DNA from: Ontholestes murinus
Taxonomy: Eukaryota; Arthropoda; Insecta; Coleoptera; Staphylinidae
DNA: 64,000 nt
Assembly (NCBI GenBank): GCA_963969525.1
Contig: OZ018393.1
Location: 27,223,183-27,287,182 of the forward strand
Direction: 5' to 3'
The notes beneath the pieces were generated by a model that worked only from the letters and a program-made list of their open reading frames with translations, was not told the DNA's origin and ran no database searches. The position numbers and the translations under genes were made by a program. Below, piece by piece: positions 10,831 through 24,449 of this stretch. The stretch's first letter is position 1. Every line of letters starts with the position of its first letter.

Positions 10831-12142
10831 GAAACTAAAAAAACAGGGGCGGCTTATTTGTGTTATAAAATACGTACTCAAGTGAATTCTAACTATTGTT
10901 TTGATTATTTAATTCCGACTAATCTATGCAATGATAATGTTTCTTAGATACCGTGTTGTGTGAGTACATGATTTGGGGTTCTTGAACGACATCATTTAAA
11001 ACATGAATTTTTGCACGTGACACTGTATTTGCATGCATATGCCGTTATGATAAAAAAATGAAGTGATAAAAATTATTAAAATTTGAAAAAGTTTAAAAAA
11101 CCTAATTAACAAGTTTTAAGCTAATTTAGGCTGTCGAAAGATGAATGAATTACAATTTTATAATGCTATGAATAGTTAGTGTCACTCGCATTTACTTAAA
11201 TGTGTATACGTATAGTTTATTAAACACTGTGCTTAAAGAATCAAAACTTGTAGTGTAAATTTATTTCTCAATTTTAAATACCTTGAAAAATGTGTTGTCT
11301 ATGTCAAAGTTATTTATTTTACCCATTCGAACAGAAAAGTTTTGGGTTCTTCGAAAACTTAGTTTATTATTTTAATCATTTGCAAACTCCTTTTAGTATT
11401 AAATGCGTACTTTTAACTTTTGTCATTTGTAACGATATTTTACCAAAGGCTTTTTCCGTTCTTACTAGAAATAATAAAATATTAAGTTTAAAGCTCAAAA
11501 TCTCAATTTAAGTTACTGCGCATCGAACGATATGCAAATATTTCCTAAAAAGTCTTAAAATACTATTTAAGAACCCCAAAACAAATATATTATGGCAAAT
11601 ATTTTAAAGGTTCCAGTCTTATAATGTTCCTGTACTCCTTACAGAGAAAGCAATTCCTGCATTGTTTGAAAATGTTAATCAATCTAGAAAAATAACAAAA
11701 ACTGAAAATTATAAATAATCCTGATCAAAAAAATTGCCGATACTTTAGAAATTTAAGAAGGATGCAAGTTTTTTTAAATTTAAACATTTAAGCCTAAACG
11801 AAGATAATTTTATATGATACAATGTAAAATAAACTCGGTGTATTCCAATTAATCGTGCGTTTACTAAGGAAATTATAATATTGAAATAATGTGTTGCGGG
11901 TCCGGGTTTGTAAACCGATATTTTATTGGCATTAAAATTTATGGTACTTTAGGGTCACGGGGCAAGTAGCAAACTAATTTACACTCATACACACATTACA
12001 AGGCGGAAGGCCAGGCAAAATTATATTTCTCACCTGATACCGTATATTAATTATATTAATTAATTATATAATATATACAGTTATTTTCGTAATACATTTC
12101 TTTGCTTAAAATGCTCCTACTTGCATAAGCTACAAGTAATAA
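10831..12142. other. AT-rich DNA, no gene recognised
   Basis: An open frame at 11290-11511 has no recognisable domain and is probably chance. At 11930-12030 the text GGTACTTTAGGGTCACGGGGCAAGTAGC and AAGGCGGAAGG resembles the LINE 3'-UTR relic at 41505-41610. Confidence 0.4.
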
Positions 12143-12262
12143 ATTTAAAAATACGAAAATATTTCGTGAATCTACAACAGTGAGTCTTACTAAGGCTACA
12201 AAACAAACTAATTTGAAACAACTACTTCTTTGGCTAATACCTTGACAGACATTGAATAAAAC
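12143..12262 (-). repeat. Single-arm relative of the 1639-2056 palindrome family
   Basis: It shares GAAAATATTT-CG, TCTACAACA, GAGTCTTACTAAG, TACAAAACAAA, GAAACAACTACTTCT and TGACAGACATTGAATA with 1639-2056 at clear but diverged identity. Confidence 0.6.
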
Positions 12263-12914
12263 AAAATTAATATGCGTATTTTAAGTATAGTAATTGTAAA
12301 CACTTTCAAATTTCCTCTATGATATTTTATAATGCACAATGTAGCTACGAGTTGACTTAATTTATGGATTTTAATATTTATGGTTCATGACCATTAAATA
12401 GTTCCAGATTTGGTCGATAATTTATTTAACGTGTTCATCGTTATCGTTGCTAAAAGGTTTATTGTTGTATAAACACAGCATTAAGTAATTAAATAAAAAT
12501 ATATAAATATATACAAGCTCTCCGTTTTGATTATAATAATTTTTATGTACTTACTTTATACAGTGTTAAATCCATATTTGTAATAAATGCTTAAACAGTG
12601 CAATATTAAAATTATAATCTTTTAATAGCATATAATAAAATAAATTATATAAAATCAGTCATGCATTTATTTTATTTACGGCATATTTATTAGCACATGT
12701 TTCATGAAAGGATTGGATAAGTGTTTTTAACTATATTAAAAGTTCTTAAAGTTATCTTGTATAGCTGACTCATTCTTCAAGTTGTTAAGAAACAAAGCGT
12801 AGGTGACAGAAGTTTTTAGTTTTTTTATATTTATTTTACTAATTGTTTTGCTCGTTTATAAAATTAAGTAAATATTAAAGTTGTTTTGGTGAGATCTTAA
12901 TAATAGATATACGT

Positions 12915-13010
12915 CTATAGATACACTGAATTGAAAAATTCACTATGGTTTAATTTGTTCAATTCAGTAAAGGTATGGATTACCACATGGTAACTTTCGA
13001 AATCATTCTC
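12915..13010 (+). repeat. Small palindrome followed by an ATTACCAC-type tail
   Basis: CTGAATTGAA and TTCAATTCAG face each other near 12926-12968, and ATTACCACATGGTAAC follows. This is the same order (palindrome, then ATTACCAC tail) as in the insertion at 8077-8236. Confidence 0.35.
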
Positions 13011-13299
13011 TTTATTACGTCTATATGTTTTATAAACTTGGTATTTTACATATCTTGTATTTGATTCTCATTTTTCACTTGCTATTTTACACTTAGTTTT
13101 TGACATATCGTTATAAATAAATCACTGTAATTTGTAGTTTAATTGTACATTCAAACTAGAAATTAGTTCTTAATAATTTTTAATAATGGTCAATTTGTGA
13201 TGAAAAAGTACTTCTACCTCAAATAAAACTTATTTGTGAAGAAAGTGTTAATGTTTTTATTCCAAGTTTATTCAAGCTAGGGTTATTTTGGTACTTATT

Positions 13300-13412
13300 A
13301 GTTTTGTATAATTCAATATCTCTCGTGGTTTTAGCCAGGGAAGTAGTCGTTCTAATAAGTGGTTTTATTTTGTAGTGATAATAAAACTCTTTTCTGTATA
13401 CGTACAAAATCT
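13300..13412 (+). repeat. Diverged arm of the 1639-2056 palindrome family
   Basis: TATAATTCAATATCTCTCG, AGCCAGGGAAGTAGTCGTT and TTTTGTAGTGATAATAAAACTC align with the right arm at 1895-1970. It ends near 13412. Confidence 0.5.
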
Positions 13413-13485
13413 CTCATAATTTGAATTGATTGGTTAAGTGTCAGTAATTGTCTATTAGTAGAGGTTTCTACTCCAGTTGAATAAT

Positions 13486-13966
13486 ATAACGGGTGTTTCT
13501 AAATAAATATCGGGGTTTAACGGTTTGTAGTACTTATTGCGTAAAACTTAAGATAATAATTAGTACTTTAAATAAAAGAACAACTCAAACAGTTATATTT
13601 ATTGGTACGCGGATGCACTAGAGGGCACTAGTTGCAAAAGCGACTAGTAAACAGAAAGCAGTTTGCAAAACAGAATCTGTAGTTACTGTGCAATGTACGT
13701 TCCAGATTAAGATTAGATGTGATCCCCTGAGTGATAATAACATACGTAAATAGTATCATCAGTTAAAAATACCGGCTGCCTTTGCAAAGGGAAGACTACG
13801 GATGGACCGAACGACAAACACAAGTTTGGGAAGAACACTTGTAAGCTTTTACGTATAACTGTGTGATTTGCTCTTTCGTTTCATGTATTAATTATGATTT
13901 TAAGTTTTACGTAATAAATATTACAAAGTGTTGAAACTCTGAATTAATTAAGAAACACCCGGTATA
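13486..13966. mobile_element. MITE with about 80-bp inverted repeats starting CGGGTGTTTCT
   Basis: The left end TATAACGGGTGTTTCTAAAT and right end AAGAAACACCCGGTATA are complementary. Similarity continues inward through TTACGTAAAACTTAA-type text on both sides. TA-rich flanks and the GGGTGTTTCT start suggest a Tc1/mariner-derived MITE. The inner 300 bp has no coding frame. A single-arm relative is at 17427-17513. Confidence 0.7.
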
Positions 13967-15825
13967 GTACTATCCCTATACTTCTCTACAACATTATTTC
14001 GTTTCCTTTAAGCACGGATTTTTCAATTTCTTTTCTTTTAATTTTCTAATCTTTAGTTCAATCCATTCTAGTTTATTGCAGGAAGTGAGTGTTTATATAC
14101 TTGCTTGCTTATTCTTATTAAATCACCCATGGACATACTTGTCCAAGAATGCTTTAAAAATTTACCATATCCCTTTGGTAACATTTTTTGATATGCAAAA
14201 TTAGTTTAAACTTAAAAACTGTAACTCTACATTCTGAATTTCTAATTCACAAAATACAGCATATTACTGACAATAACAACAACACTACATATGACAAAGA
14301 AATTGTTTGATCTCTAATTCTCCAGCATTGCCTATCTCTTAATCTCTATCTACAGCAACCTATGTGATATAACTGACAGTAGCAAATAAAATTACGAGCG
14401 TTTCAATAATTTTATGATAAATTTTCTGATTTTCTGAACAGAAAATTTACGATAAGTAAGATCAGATAATTGTCACTTTATCTGATCTGACTCATCTTAG
14501 CAAATGTATACATGTCAAAAATTTACATTTATCATAAACTAAATCACATACTGAAGGAAAGTCTTCTTGGTGATGTCCTTAGGCATAATCGAAAATAAGG
14601 GTCTAATTGGATAAAAGTATGAAATTTGATAGCAGTACTATGCATGAAATTTTTATTTTTTACAAACAAATATACAAATTTTGGTAAACAGAAGTTATAA
14701 AAAGCAGAATAGTACAAAAGAAGTAATAAAACTAATACTAAAATAATTAGTTATGAGAAGGATATAAAAAAGAAGAAAATTGTTGGTTCTAATTAAAATT
14801 CTTTTCAGCAGCAAATTATTTTTTGTTATTTATCAGTGTTTTAATTGCCTAACACAATTTTTATAAATATTTTTAAAAGAAGTTTATGTTGTCATCACTA
14901 AAACATTCATAGTGGACTCAAGATTTTCATCTTGTAAAATCTTCTACTACAAACTTGGAATCATTGCTTAAATACTTTGGCTACCCAACATGCACAAAAA
15001 TATGAATAATTATCAAACGATCCTTGCAATAATAAAGAAATAAAGGAATATTAATATAAATATAAATTCGTCAAAGATGATTTGAATGTGAAATGAGATT
15101 TTGACGTACTATTTTTTATTTCAATTTTTATATTAGGTGTATAAAGCCAGTATTTTTAACTACAATTAAGATTTACTTTAGAAGAAAGTATATTTCAAGT
15201 TGTTCAATAAACGTATAAAAATGTTAAGTCATTGTCACGATAAAGTCGTCAAGTCATTTTCGGGTCGGTTAATAACCAATACTGAAATAAATAGATTATT
15301 TCAGAAAGAAGCATATTAAAGTAACTGAAATTTATATAAACTTTGAAGAAAGAATTAAAATTTCCCGTTACATTTCTATAATAAAACGATTTTTGCAGTA
15401 GAATGCAAAAGATTCTATTCTTTTAATCTCGCTCCCAAAATATTTTATTATAATTTGGTTAAACCCAATACTCAAGTCATTAAAACTTGTTTGGTTAACG
15501 AGATGCGGTTCGTTGAAAGGTATAAGTTTATTTGAAATTTAAGACTTAAATATTTATGGGTCTATATTGGACAGAATATATATATATATATATAATATTT
15601 TCTTTTGTTTTACTGATACTACTTAAATATTTCAGTATTTATGATAATAAAATTTGTAAATATAAATATTATTTATTCCCCCAAATAAATAATGAAAACT
15701 AAATTATTGTTTGGCTGTCCACTATAGCTACATACCGGTTTCAACCTCTTCAGGTCTCCTCGGTATAGCACGGTTGAAAACATGGAAATGGAATGTTACT
15801 TAGGACAATATAAACCTCCAGTTCT
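13967..15825. other. AT-rich DNA, no gene recognised
   Basis: It contains a (TA)n run near 15575-15596. Near 15728-15750 the minus strand reads CTGAAGAGGTTGAAACCGG, which recalls a collapsed hammerhead-type core but lacks a stem II. Confidence 0.4.
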
Positions 15826-16066
15826 CAGTGTAATAGAGGCATTATTAAGGTGACATCTATTGACTAAAAACTCAACTAGGTAAAACAATGCATTTTTTAA
15901 AACTCTTTTTAAGAAGGAAACCATAATTTAATCTTGAACATTGTTATTGTTAGTTGTCGCTGTTGGCACATCCCTAATTGCCGGTGGTTAGTATACTCAA
16001 TTAGGGAAATCAGTATAACGTTTGGTCAATAGATGTCGCCCTAATGTTGTCTCTAGCCTTAATAGT
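15826..16066. repeat. Inverted pair of the CAATAGATG dispersed repeat
   Basis: The left arm 15826-15880 (AAGGTGACATCTATTGAC) faces the right arm 16010-16066 (GGTCAATAGATGTCGCCCTAA). Single copies are at 4758-4812 and 24296-24358. It may be a MITE with roughly 55-bp arms. Confidence 0.5.
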
Positions 16067-19000
16067 GAAAACATTTGGTTTTTGATTATGCTTTTCGTTA
16101 AAATTTGTAAAGTTATACCCGTTTTAACAATAACTATTCAAAAATGAAAAGTTTAAAATTGCCATCTATGTATGGTAATAGAGGAAGTACAAAACTGAGA
16201 CATCTTCTCGTCGGTTATTTATTTTTATTTACTTCAATAGATTTAAATAATATCAATCCTTACCTGACTTATTATTGTTATCATCGAAATGGTTTTAAAT
16301 ACTGCGATTGTATAAAATTGATTAAAAAATAAAGAATCTGAAATTTACAATCACTGATATTTTAATAATATTTATTTTTCTTTTCAGGTAAGCCGCAACG
16401 TTGTAATCATTATAAGAAGATTTTTGTAAGTATGCAACGAAATAGTATAAAACTATGTTATCTTAATTTCTAAAATTATTTACATTCTTTAATAAAACCT
16501 TCTTAACTATACCGATGAATATGATTAAAGTAAGTTTAAACAAATTCATTCATGCATTAGTTAACATTGGAAAAGCAATTAAATATGTTTATGTTCAAAA
16601 TTATTTATATATTCGTGGAACGATAACTATAATTACTTTTTAATTTTAATGAACATAATTAATATTTAGTTTATATAGGAATGACAAGTAAACAATATCC
16701 ACTATATATAAAATGTAACAATAATTTTAGATAAGATATCCAAGTGTAAACCACACTAGCCTACATAATACTAACCACACTTAAGCGTCGTTAGACGATT
16801 GTGTAACATCACATTCATGTAGATAAGTTCTAAATATGTATATAATAAATAAAGAAGTTTTACAACCTTTATATATTTGAGGTAAGTAACCACATTTAAA
16901 CAATTTGATCGTAGCGGTTTTAATTCCGATTAGATAATAAGATAATTACTTAAGAAAAATATTAACAGTGAATAATGTAGAATAATAACGATACTTTCTA
17001 TTTATCACTCAACATTGTATATTTATTGATATACTTTATTAAAAAAATGTATTATGAAGTAATGACTTTAAGCATCAATAAAAATATTAACAGTGCTTTA
17101 ACCGATTAATAACAAATTAATTGATAATTTAATTATTACTAAAAATCTATGGTTCTGCACGCGCCAAGCCTAAAATGTTTTAATTTTTACATTATGCAAT
17201 GTATTTTGGCACAGCCTATTATAGACATTACAAACATGTTAAATCATTTTTGGAAAACATTCATTTAGCATGTTTTACTGTTAATCAAAACATTTGAAAT
17301 CAATTATGCTCTGTTTTTTTCAACATTAAGCGGATGCATAATGCTAAAATTAATTAAATAAAGTTTAAACTAATTAACGTTTTTCTTTGTGAGTAATATA
17401 TTTGTTACAACTCTCATTATAAAATATACCGGCTGTTTCTAAATGAATATCGTTCACATCTGATATGTATTCTAACAACAAGAATTATAAACAATGTATC
17501 AACAAAGGAAACAAAATATATGACACTATTAAACTACACATATTTCCAACATTTTCAAATAAGATTGCATAAGCAGGTTAAATCTTAATTTTGTGCAGGA
17601 CTAATTTTTAAATATGTATGTATTATGTACACACAAATGTAGTAATTAAATCAGTACCGCTGATATTAAAGGCTTAACACCACCGGTCCATATAATTTAT
17701 ATTTTTAACTCATCATTATTATCTGAATATTAAAGCAAAATTATAAATGCATAGATACTAGCAGTAAATATTATATTGACGAGGACCAGCTACTGAACAT
17801 CGACACCAGTATAATAAGCTATTAGATCGAAATAAAATCATAGCAGAGTGTTCTATACTTCAAGTTATCTATTTATGATTCAATAGGATTTATTGATTTT
17901 TATAAGTGCTTTAAATATTATACCTCTATCAAAAATATTCTAAAGTTGAAACCTTTATAATGTACGAAGTCTGGGATTTAATTAAATAAACCCTCATGAA
18001 CTTACACAATAACTTTCCCTTCGATTAAAATTCAAAATTTTGTTCTAAATCATATGAGCTTTTAGTTGCTTACTTTAACCGCAAATGTGTTGTTTCTCGA
18101 TTGTATAATTTAATTTTTAAGAAATTATATATGCAATGATTTGCCACTCTTTTCAAGAAAAAGAGACATAATAATATTATTCTAAACATTTATGCTCGAA
18201 ATTATTACAATAATCTATTTTCAAAGGTGATTGGTAATGCATCTTACCTATATTGTAATAAAGTAAATTTATGCAAATTGCGTCTGAAGGAGGTGCATAG
18301 CAATTAGAAGGAGGATGCAGTAGCTTGTAATATACATCATTACGTTTTTACAAAAAATTTAAATTAGTTTTGATGCAACTAATAATAGTCTGCCATTTGA
18401 AATTGATTTTTAATGGTTATGAAGCAGCTTTTGATTAACCTTATGTTAGTGTTTTCTGATGTAATGATTTTAGATTAGATATGCTAAGTTAACGCAATAG
18501 AAATTGTTTTAATTTTTAATTAATTTTAACATAAATATTATGTTAGCTATAGTGCTTGCATTATATCAATGCATTTATTAAAACAAACGGCTCTTATCAG
18601 TTATTTAGTGGAATTTTACTAGTGTATTTTTTAAAATAAGTCATCGCAACTATTTCTATAACTTAGGTTATATACTTACATGACTTCACCAAGTATGTGA
18701 AATAGGTACGAAATTTGCCATATTTATTTTCAAAAGTGTATTAACCATATCATATTCATCAAACACACACACACACACTTATTTTACTACACACTAATAT
18801 CTAAAATAAAATATATATTTCAACTTCTTATTTTTATATTTAAATTAGAATAGTGTATGCCACAAAAATTTCTTTCATTCTCATAAACTTCTTAAAAATA
18901 ATTGGAGTTTTCAATGTATAATCTTCCAAATGAAGTTTGGTATATAGGCCAGAGAGTAACAGTTTTTTGGTTTTAATAAATGAAGTTTTAAATAAATTAA

Positions 19001-21169
19001 AGAGTTTTGCCATTTGCAGACTTTATTCTTTATAACTTTGTTCTTCTTGCTTATAACATATTTACAAAAGAATACATAAATTAATGATACACGTATAATA
19101 AATTTAGACAGCAAGAATCACGGGAGGAGTTCACTGGTCTCCAATGATCTTCCACTCAAACCCATATCCATCCACTGTCCAGTAAAATATGCTGACAGCT
19201 TATGAATTTTTTATTTATAATGTATTTATGCAAATACGCTGTTTTTGTCCCTTTTTGGGAGGTTTATTTGACATTAGTCATTGTGGCATTTTACAAATAA
19301 CCTACTTTTCTACTAAACACAAATTAAAGACTTATGGAAAATTTTTAGCGTAGAATAGTCTTATTTATGCAAGATAGTAGTTTAAACTTTTGTATCAACG
19401 CAAAAAAAGATATAGAAACTAAAAGCTAATTATCATGTCATGCATGATCAATTCAAACATATAAGTATAACTATTTGGGTTCAGTTCTTTATGTGTATTC
19501 CTAAAACACGTCCCTTAACGTAATTTTTTTTGCCGTATCACTCCTCCTACAAAAAGAAAAGTGGTTGTTATCATGATTTCAACAAAGCTATCCGTTTTAT
19601 AAGATTTTTGCTCCTAATTATTTTGTAACCATACATTATATTTTTAACAGGGCCAAATAAGAGAGCTTTAGCGTAAATTTTATCTTTGGGAAGCTTTATT
19701 ATTAATTAAATATTCTTATAATTGATTATTCTAGCTGAAAGATGATTACTACTTTCTGTAGCGAAACAGAAACCACAGAACCGACCAAATTAACAATTTG
19801 AGAAAAAAATGATTATATGATATAATTTCTTTCATAGCTGTTAAATTCAATTTTCTTCGTCTTAATAGTAGTGTCTAACGGTTGTACATGTGCTTTAAAC
19901 AAAGGAGCATCTTTAGAGAACATCGCAATAGCCTATAATATTAAGCTTATTCTCGAGAAAATACAAGCAATTTCCTAATAACTAGGACTGAACTTAATTA
20001 AATATATTCTAATGTATTGTTTTAAAAAAGGGTGCTATACTAGGTACTAACAATATATAATATGTAAATTGTTTTTATTTATGTAGGTATTTATTCATAA
20101 ACAAAAGAAACCAAACCTTGTTGTTGTATCTTGTTTTCTCAACAAAAAAAAATCTTGTAATCACAGATGCGAGTAGTTGAAAAATTCATATTAAGTCGAA
20201 TGAATCTTAAGAAAGCATTCTTGTAATCGTGTGAATGGTCAAATATTTTGTCCGGATTTCATATATTATAGGACTACAAATTACTCTATTTAACTGAAAA
20301 TGATAAACTGAAGTAAATGAGATTTGTTTATTTTTTTGTTAGGTGTCCCTATTGGAAATAATAATAATGAATCACTTTATGAGGAAACTAGATGTCTAGA
20401 TGACGAACATAGATAATTTAATTTATAATAATATTAAATAGAACATTGAAACCTAACATTTAAATATGGAACATTTAGAAATTAAAATATCAAAATAATT
20501 TTCGAAATACTTACACCAGTTGTCCCAGCATATTTATAGGTTTATACTGGTTTATTTAACGAAAAAAATAATGCGCTAATTCATGCAATATTGCAAATGA
20601 AATTTTTACCAAGACGTATTTATAAATTTTATACACCCCATGTATAAACAAACAAAAGTTCATTATTAACACATTATTTGAAGATATACAGTAAGGATAA
20701 CTAAGTAGCGTGAAATTAAATATGAGACAAAGTTTAAAGCAACAATTGCATTGGAGAGAAGCTTATTACTGGTCTCTTCATTAAATATACTTAGATGTAC
20801 TGTCTAAAATCTTTTGAGGCCATAGAGATAGCAAATACACTCATAAAATCTTTAATTACCTCGACGATTCTTAACAGACCATCGCCGATAATCACTTTAG
20901 AAATAGTTTAGTAAGAGATATTTTTCAAATTTAAAAAAAATCACATTTAAAAGATGAATCTATAAATGTAAAAATTCATTATTAACTACTTTATTGCAAT
21001 TAAAATTAGTCTATTATTAAAATTAAACCCAAAGAAGTAATTTCTAAACTAATTGACATAAATTAAATTATTGTTTCCCTGCCAATATCATCTACGGAAC
21101 GGTTTAGACCTATTTTGGTCTCATCATCTATAGAGTTTATAAACCTTCAGATCACTTTAACAATATTTC
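16067..21169. other. Long AT-rich stretch without recognised genes
   Basis: About 5 kb with no protein domain visible in any frame. It includes an (AC)n run near 18763-18780 and the relic arm at 17427. Short open frames at 16144 and 18911 look like chance. It may be intron or intergenic DNA of a large host locus. Confidence 0.45.
17427..17513 (+). repeat. Relic arm of the 13486-13966 MITE family
   Basis: TACCGGCTGTTTCTAAATGAATATCG matches the left end of the 13486 element. No facing arm was found within 1 kb. Confidence 0.5.
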
Positions 21170-21458
21170 TATACAGGGTGTCCCGTTAATGCGGGGAAAT
21201 GGCTAGACCATAGATTCCTGAGGTCAAAATATGACGATTTAACACAACTTAATTAAATTAATAATAAGTTTCATTCAAATCAAATAAAGCGTTCAATTGT
21301 TATAAACAAAAGAAATAAAAAAAATTTGAAACTTTGAAGCCAAATTCCGGCTTAACCGTAAATTTTTGGATATAGATAAGTTGCGTTAAATCGTCATATT
21401 TTGACCCCAGGAATCTATGGTCTAGCCATTTCCCCGCATTAACGGGACACCCTGTATA
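21170..21458. mobile_element. Tc1/mariner-type MITE, about 285 bp
   Basis: Terminal inverted repeats of about 70 bp start TACAGGGTGTCCCGTTAATG and end GGGACACCCTGTA, with TA on both sides (21170-21171 and 21457-21458). Inside, GGTCAAAATATGACGATTTAAC is mirrored near 21390-21410. The arms are highly similar to each other, so the copy is fairly young. It has no coding capacity and depends on a Tc1/mariner transposase elsewhere. Confidence 0.85.
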
Positions 21459-21579
21459 TTTATAAGAACATTAATTGAAGTCTTAATATTAATGAGAAAT
21501 TAAGAAGCATACTATGGCAAAAGATTCGACAAGATCATAAGACACTTGCAACATTATGCAAATCAGAGAAAATATTGCA

Positions 21580-21700
21580 CTTAAGGCTGAAAGACCTACG
21601 GTCGATAGCCAAGGAGAAGATGAATAATCACAATCATTATTGTTATAATTATATAATGTAAATACTAGGCTCAATAAAGATGTTTTCTCTCTTTCTCTCT
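21580..21700 (+). repeat. LINE 3'-UTR relic with a two-tier hairpin
   Basis: GGC-(TGAAA)-GACC-TAC-GGTC-(GATA)-GCC at 21585-21610 forms an inner four-pair and an outer three-pair stem. The same layout appears at 41583-41609 and 43466-43495, downstream of a LINE coding region in the last case. Confidence 0.5.
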
Positions 21701-21847
21701 TTATTTTACTTATAGTACTACTGTGTTACTGTGTATTATTACATCAAGAGTTTATTATAAAATCTGATTTTAAGCTAGTAAATAAATAACATCCTTATAA
21801 TCCCACCAATATAAAAGACCCTAGACAATAAATGCGACATAGACAAA

Positions 21848-22051
21848 GTGATTCCAATACAACAAAGATTTCAATCTAAAAATTGCCATCCCTCCATAGT
21901 TAATTTTCTGAAAATGTTTCCCAATGCAGTAGAAGTTAGAAATCCAAAAGATAAACAACATTCATACAATTATGTATCAACACCTTTTGTCTTTAAATTA
22001 ATCAAGTACAAATGTAACGAGATTTTGAGGAAAGTGACGGCAGAGGCCTGA
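21848..22051 (+). other. Unassigned open frame of 67 codons
   Basis: The peptide contains HPSIVNFLKMFPNAVEV and resembles no family I can name. It lies just after a LINE 3'-UTR relic. It could be a fragment of a mobile-element protein or chance. Confidence 0.15.
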
Positions 22052-22117
22052 AAAAGAAATTTAATATACTTAATCCCTATGATGAATCACTTAACCCGCG
22101 TTGAAACATTTTTGTTT

Positions 22118-22210
22118 TAATTAGAAGGTTAATTAAACACTTAGTTTTGTTAATATAACATAATAAAAATAGTAAAACAAAATCAAGTGTTTAATTAACC
22201 TTCTAATTAT
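22118..22210. repeat. Compact 93-bp palindrome
   Basis: Arms 22118-22151 and 22177-22210 (TTAGAAGGTTAATTAAACAC and complement) are near perfect, with a 25-bp AT-rich loop. It is too short to carry genes. Probably a miniature foldback element. Confidence 0.65.
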
Positions 22211-22689
22211 TTAATTCCTACTTTCGAATTTCTACAAAAGAAATAGTGAAGTGCATGTGAATAAATTAATAAAGCTAAAGGAATAATAATCTGGAATAAA
22301 GTGTGTGAGTTCTATAAATACCAGAAAACATCCCCCACATATAACATTATCGATCGTAGCTCTGATATACAAATGCCATTGCAGGCTATTTCAATTCACA
22401 ATTTTCATTCACAGATAATATTCACTATGAAAGAAATACTCTACATATTAGCAATAGGTATTTATATAAGCTTAAACGAAGATTTAATGTCCGAGGTAGA
22501 GTATTTTACTCTTATTGCAATACAGCACCTTGTATTCATAAGATCCCCTGTTCTATTTTAAAACAGTTGAATATCTCTAGCCACACATATATTGTTAAAA
22601 TATTAAATTACAGCCTACTCAATCAAAATATTCCCTCAGAATTTAAAGAAACATTATAATCTATGTCATTCCATTTTACTATTACTCGT

Positions 22690-23520
22690 TATTGGGAAAG
22701 TTTTGGAAACTTACATCAAAAATAAAATTATATCTTATATTCACCATCTAATTTGGATTTACAGAAAATAAATGTATGATCTATCCTCTTGCGATGTTAA
22801 CGTTAAATGTTCGATGTGCTCATCTCTAAGGACTTAAGTAAGCTCCTTTATTTTTGAACATAAATAGGGTATTTGATTCATTATGGTATATTTTTTAAAT
22901 TAAGCAATTTAAAAATACTACTTTTATATAATGCATCTCCTTAATAACTTCTATACCGCCGCAAAACTAAAATTAAGATCTAAAACTGCTTTTTATACGA
23001 ATTTTATATCAGGCAAGGGGTCCTTTACTCCATCATGAACCCTGTAAAATCTATATAAGTATACTTATCGTTCACCTCAAATTGTAGCCATCCTCTCTAT
23101 GTATCATACTCTACAAAAATCAGATAAATTTAAGTTTAGACAGAATACATAAACAAAGACCTTCAGTTTCTCACTTATAAAGTACCTAACAGGTATTATA
23201 GAATAATCGTCTGTACCTTAGCATCACAATGCTCTCTGAAATAGTTATAAATAACTGGCTTCTCTTCGAATAATAGCAAAAATTGGAAATTACTAAATCT
23301 TCATTCATAACCATAACAACAAAAAAACTGTATACTATTACAGAAATAACTCTCCTACTTGAACAGCACATATTTAATCAAATTCGCAAGAACAGTTTCA
23401 ATGTAAAATCAATAGAATCCTTATATATTCATCGAAATCCAAAAATCACTGCTAGAGCTACAACTCCGCGTTTGAAGTCTTCTAAAACTACTTAAACAAC
23501 ATATCACTGACAGAGGAGAC
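22690..23520 (+). other. Possible heavily decayed LINE reverse transcriptase
   Basis: Scattered frames give weak RT-like text, such as FYTAAKLKLRSKT, a stretch near 22980-23040 resembling the region before the catalytic loop, and NPxx/KTT-like text near 23270-23330. No YADD motif is readable. This is a guess from pattern alone. Confidence 0.15.
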
Positions 23521-24295
23521 AATATATAAATACACCACGATTACCAATAATTACTTATATCATACTTCACTTACCTTTTGTTCATTTCATATCCTTTCTA
23601 GAGAAAATTTATATTTATGTTCTCTCTACAAAAAGTATTTGTAAATAGATATGCAATTTTCTAAATTTAATTTCATATAGAACATTTATTTCTTCATCTT
23701 TAATATTTATACTGGAATACTCTAAAACTAAACTATTGTTTATTTTTTTCATTTAATTCTAATAATTTACATAATTTCTATAAAATCACTCTAGATTTAT
23801 TCTAGTTCTCAGCTATTTTGGCATCTCATTATACAATCTTAATGTGATGCCGTGTATATTTAGAAGTTCAATGTGGTTATATTCATTGGGCCCAGTCCAG
23901 AATTTTTCAAGTTCCACGCTGTCGCATTAATTCTGTTTCACTTTGTAGTGCGATTTCGTAACGAGTGGTGCAGTTGTATTATTGTACATCATCTCGTAAA
24001 ACTTGCGTTCACGCGAATTTAATAAATTTGTCACGGATTTATAGTTTATTGCATTGTAAATTTTTGCTGATATTTTTTTAATCTACACTGGTCCACAATA
24101 AATGACAAATATTATTTATTAACATAGATAAATATTACAATAAATTTATTTCTTCACAAAAACTGATTCATTGTGCTAAATTTATAAGAGGACTATTTTT
24201 AACTAATTTTAATGTTATTAGATTTGTTAATGTGACTAGTCATCAATTTTACTAAAATAAAAAAAACATTTACGCATTAAAATATAGGTAAATTA

Positions 24296-24358
24296 CGAAC
24301 CTCGGTACAAAGGTTAGATAATAGATGTTACCTTAATGGTATTTCTATCCTCAACTTT
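24296..24358 (+). repeat. Copy of the CAATAGATG-type dispersed repeat
   Basis: GGTTAGATAATAGATGTTACCTTAATGG matches the family at 4758, 15826 and 16010. Confidence 0.45.
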
Positions 24359-24449
24359 TATGCACTTTATTTTGAATGAAATGATGTCTTGTAACTCTTT
24401 CATTGCGATTAGAAACATCTTCTAAGTTTTTCAAGTTTTTGTAGGAAAT

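Noticed and set aside
15728..15760. Minus-strand CTGAAGAGGTTGAAACCGG as a hammerhead
   Set aside because: There is no stem II between the core and GAAA, so it cannot fold as one.
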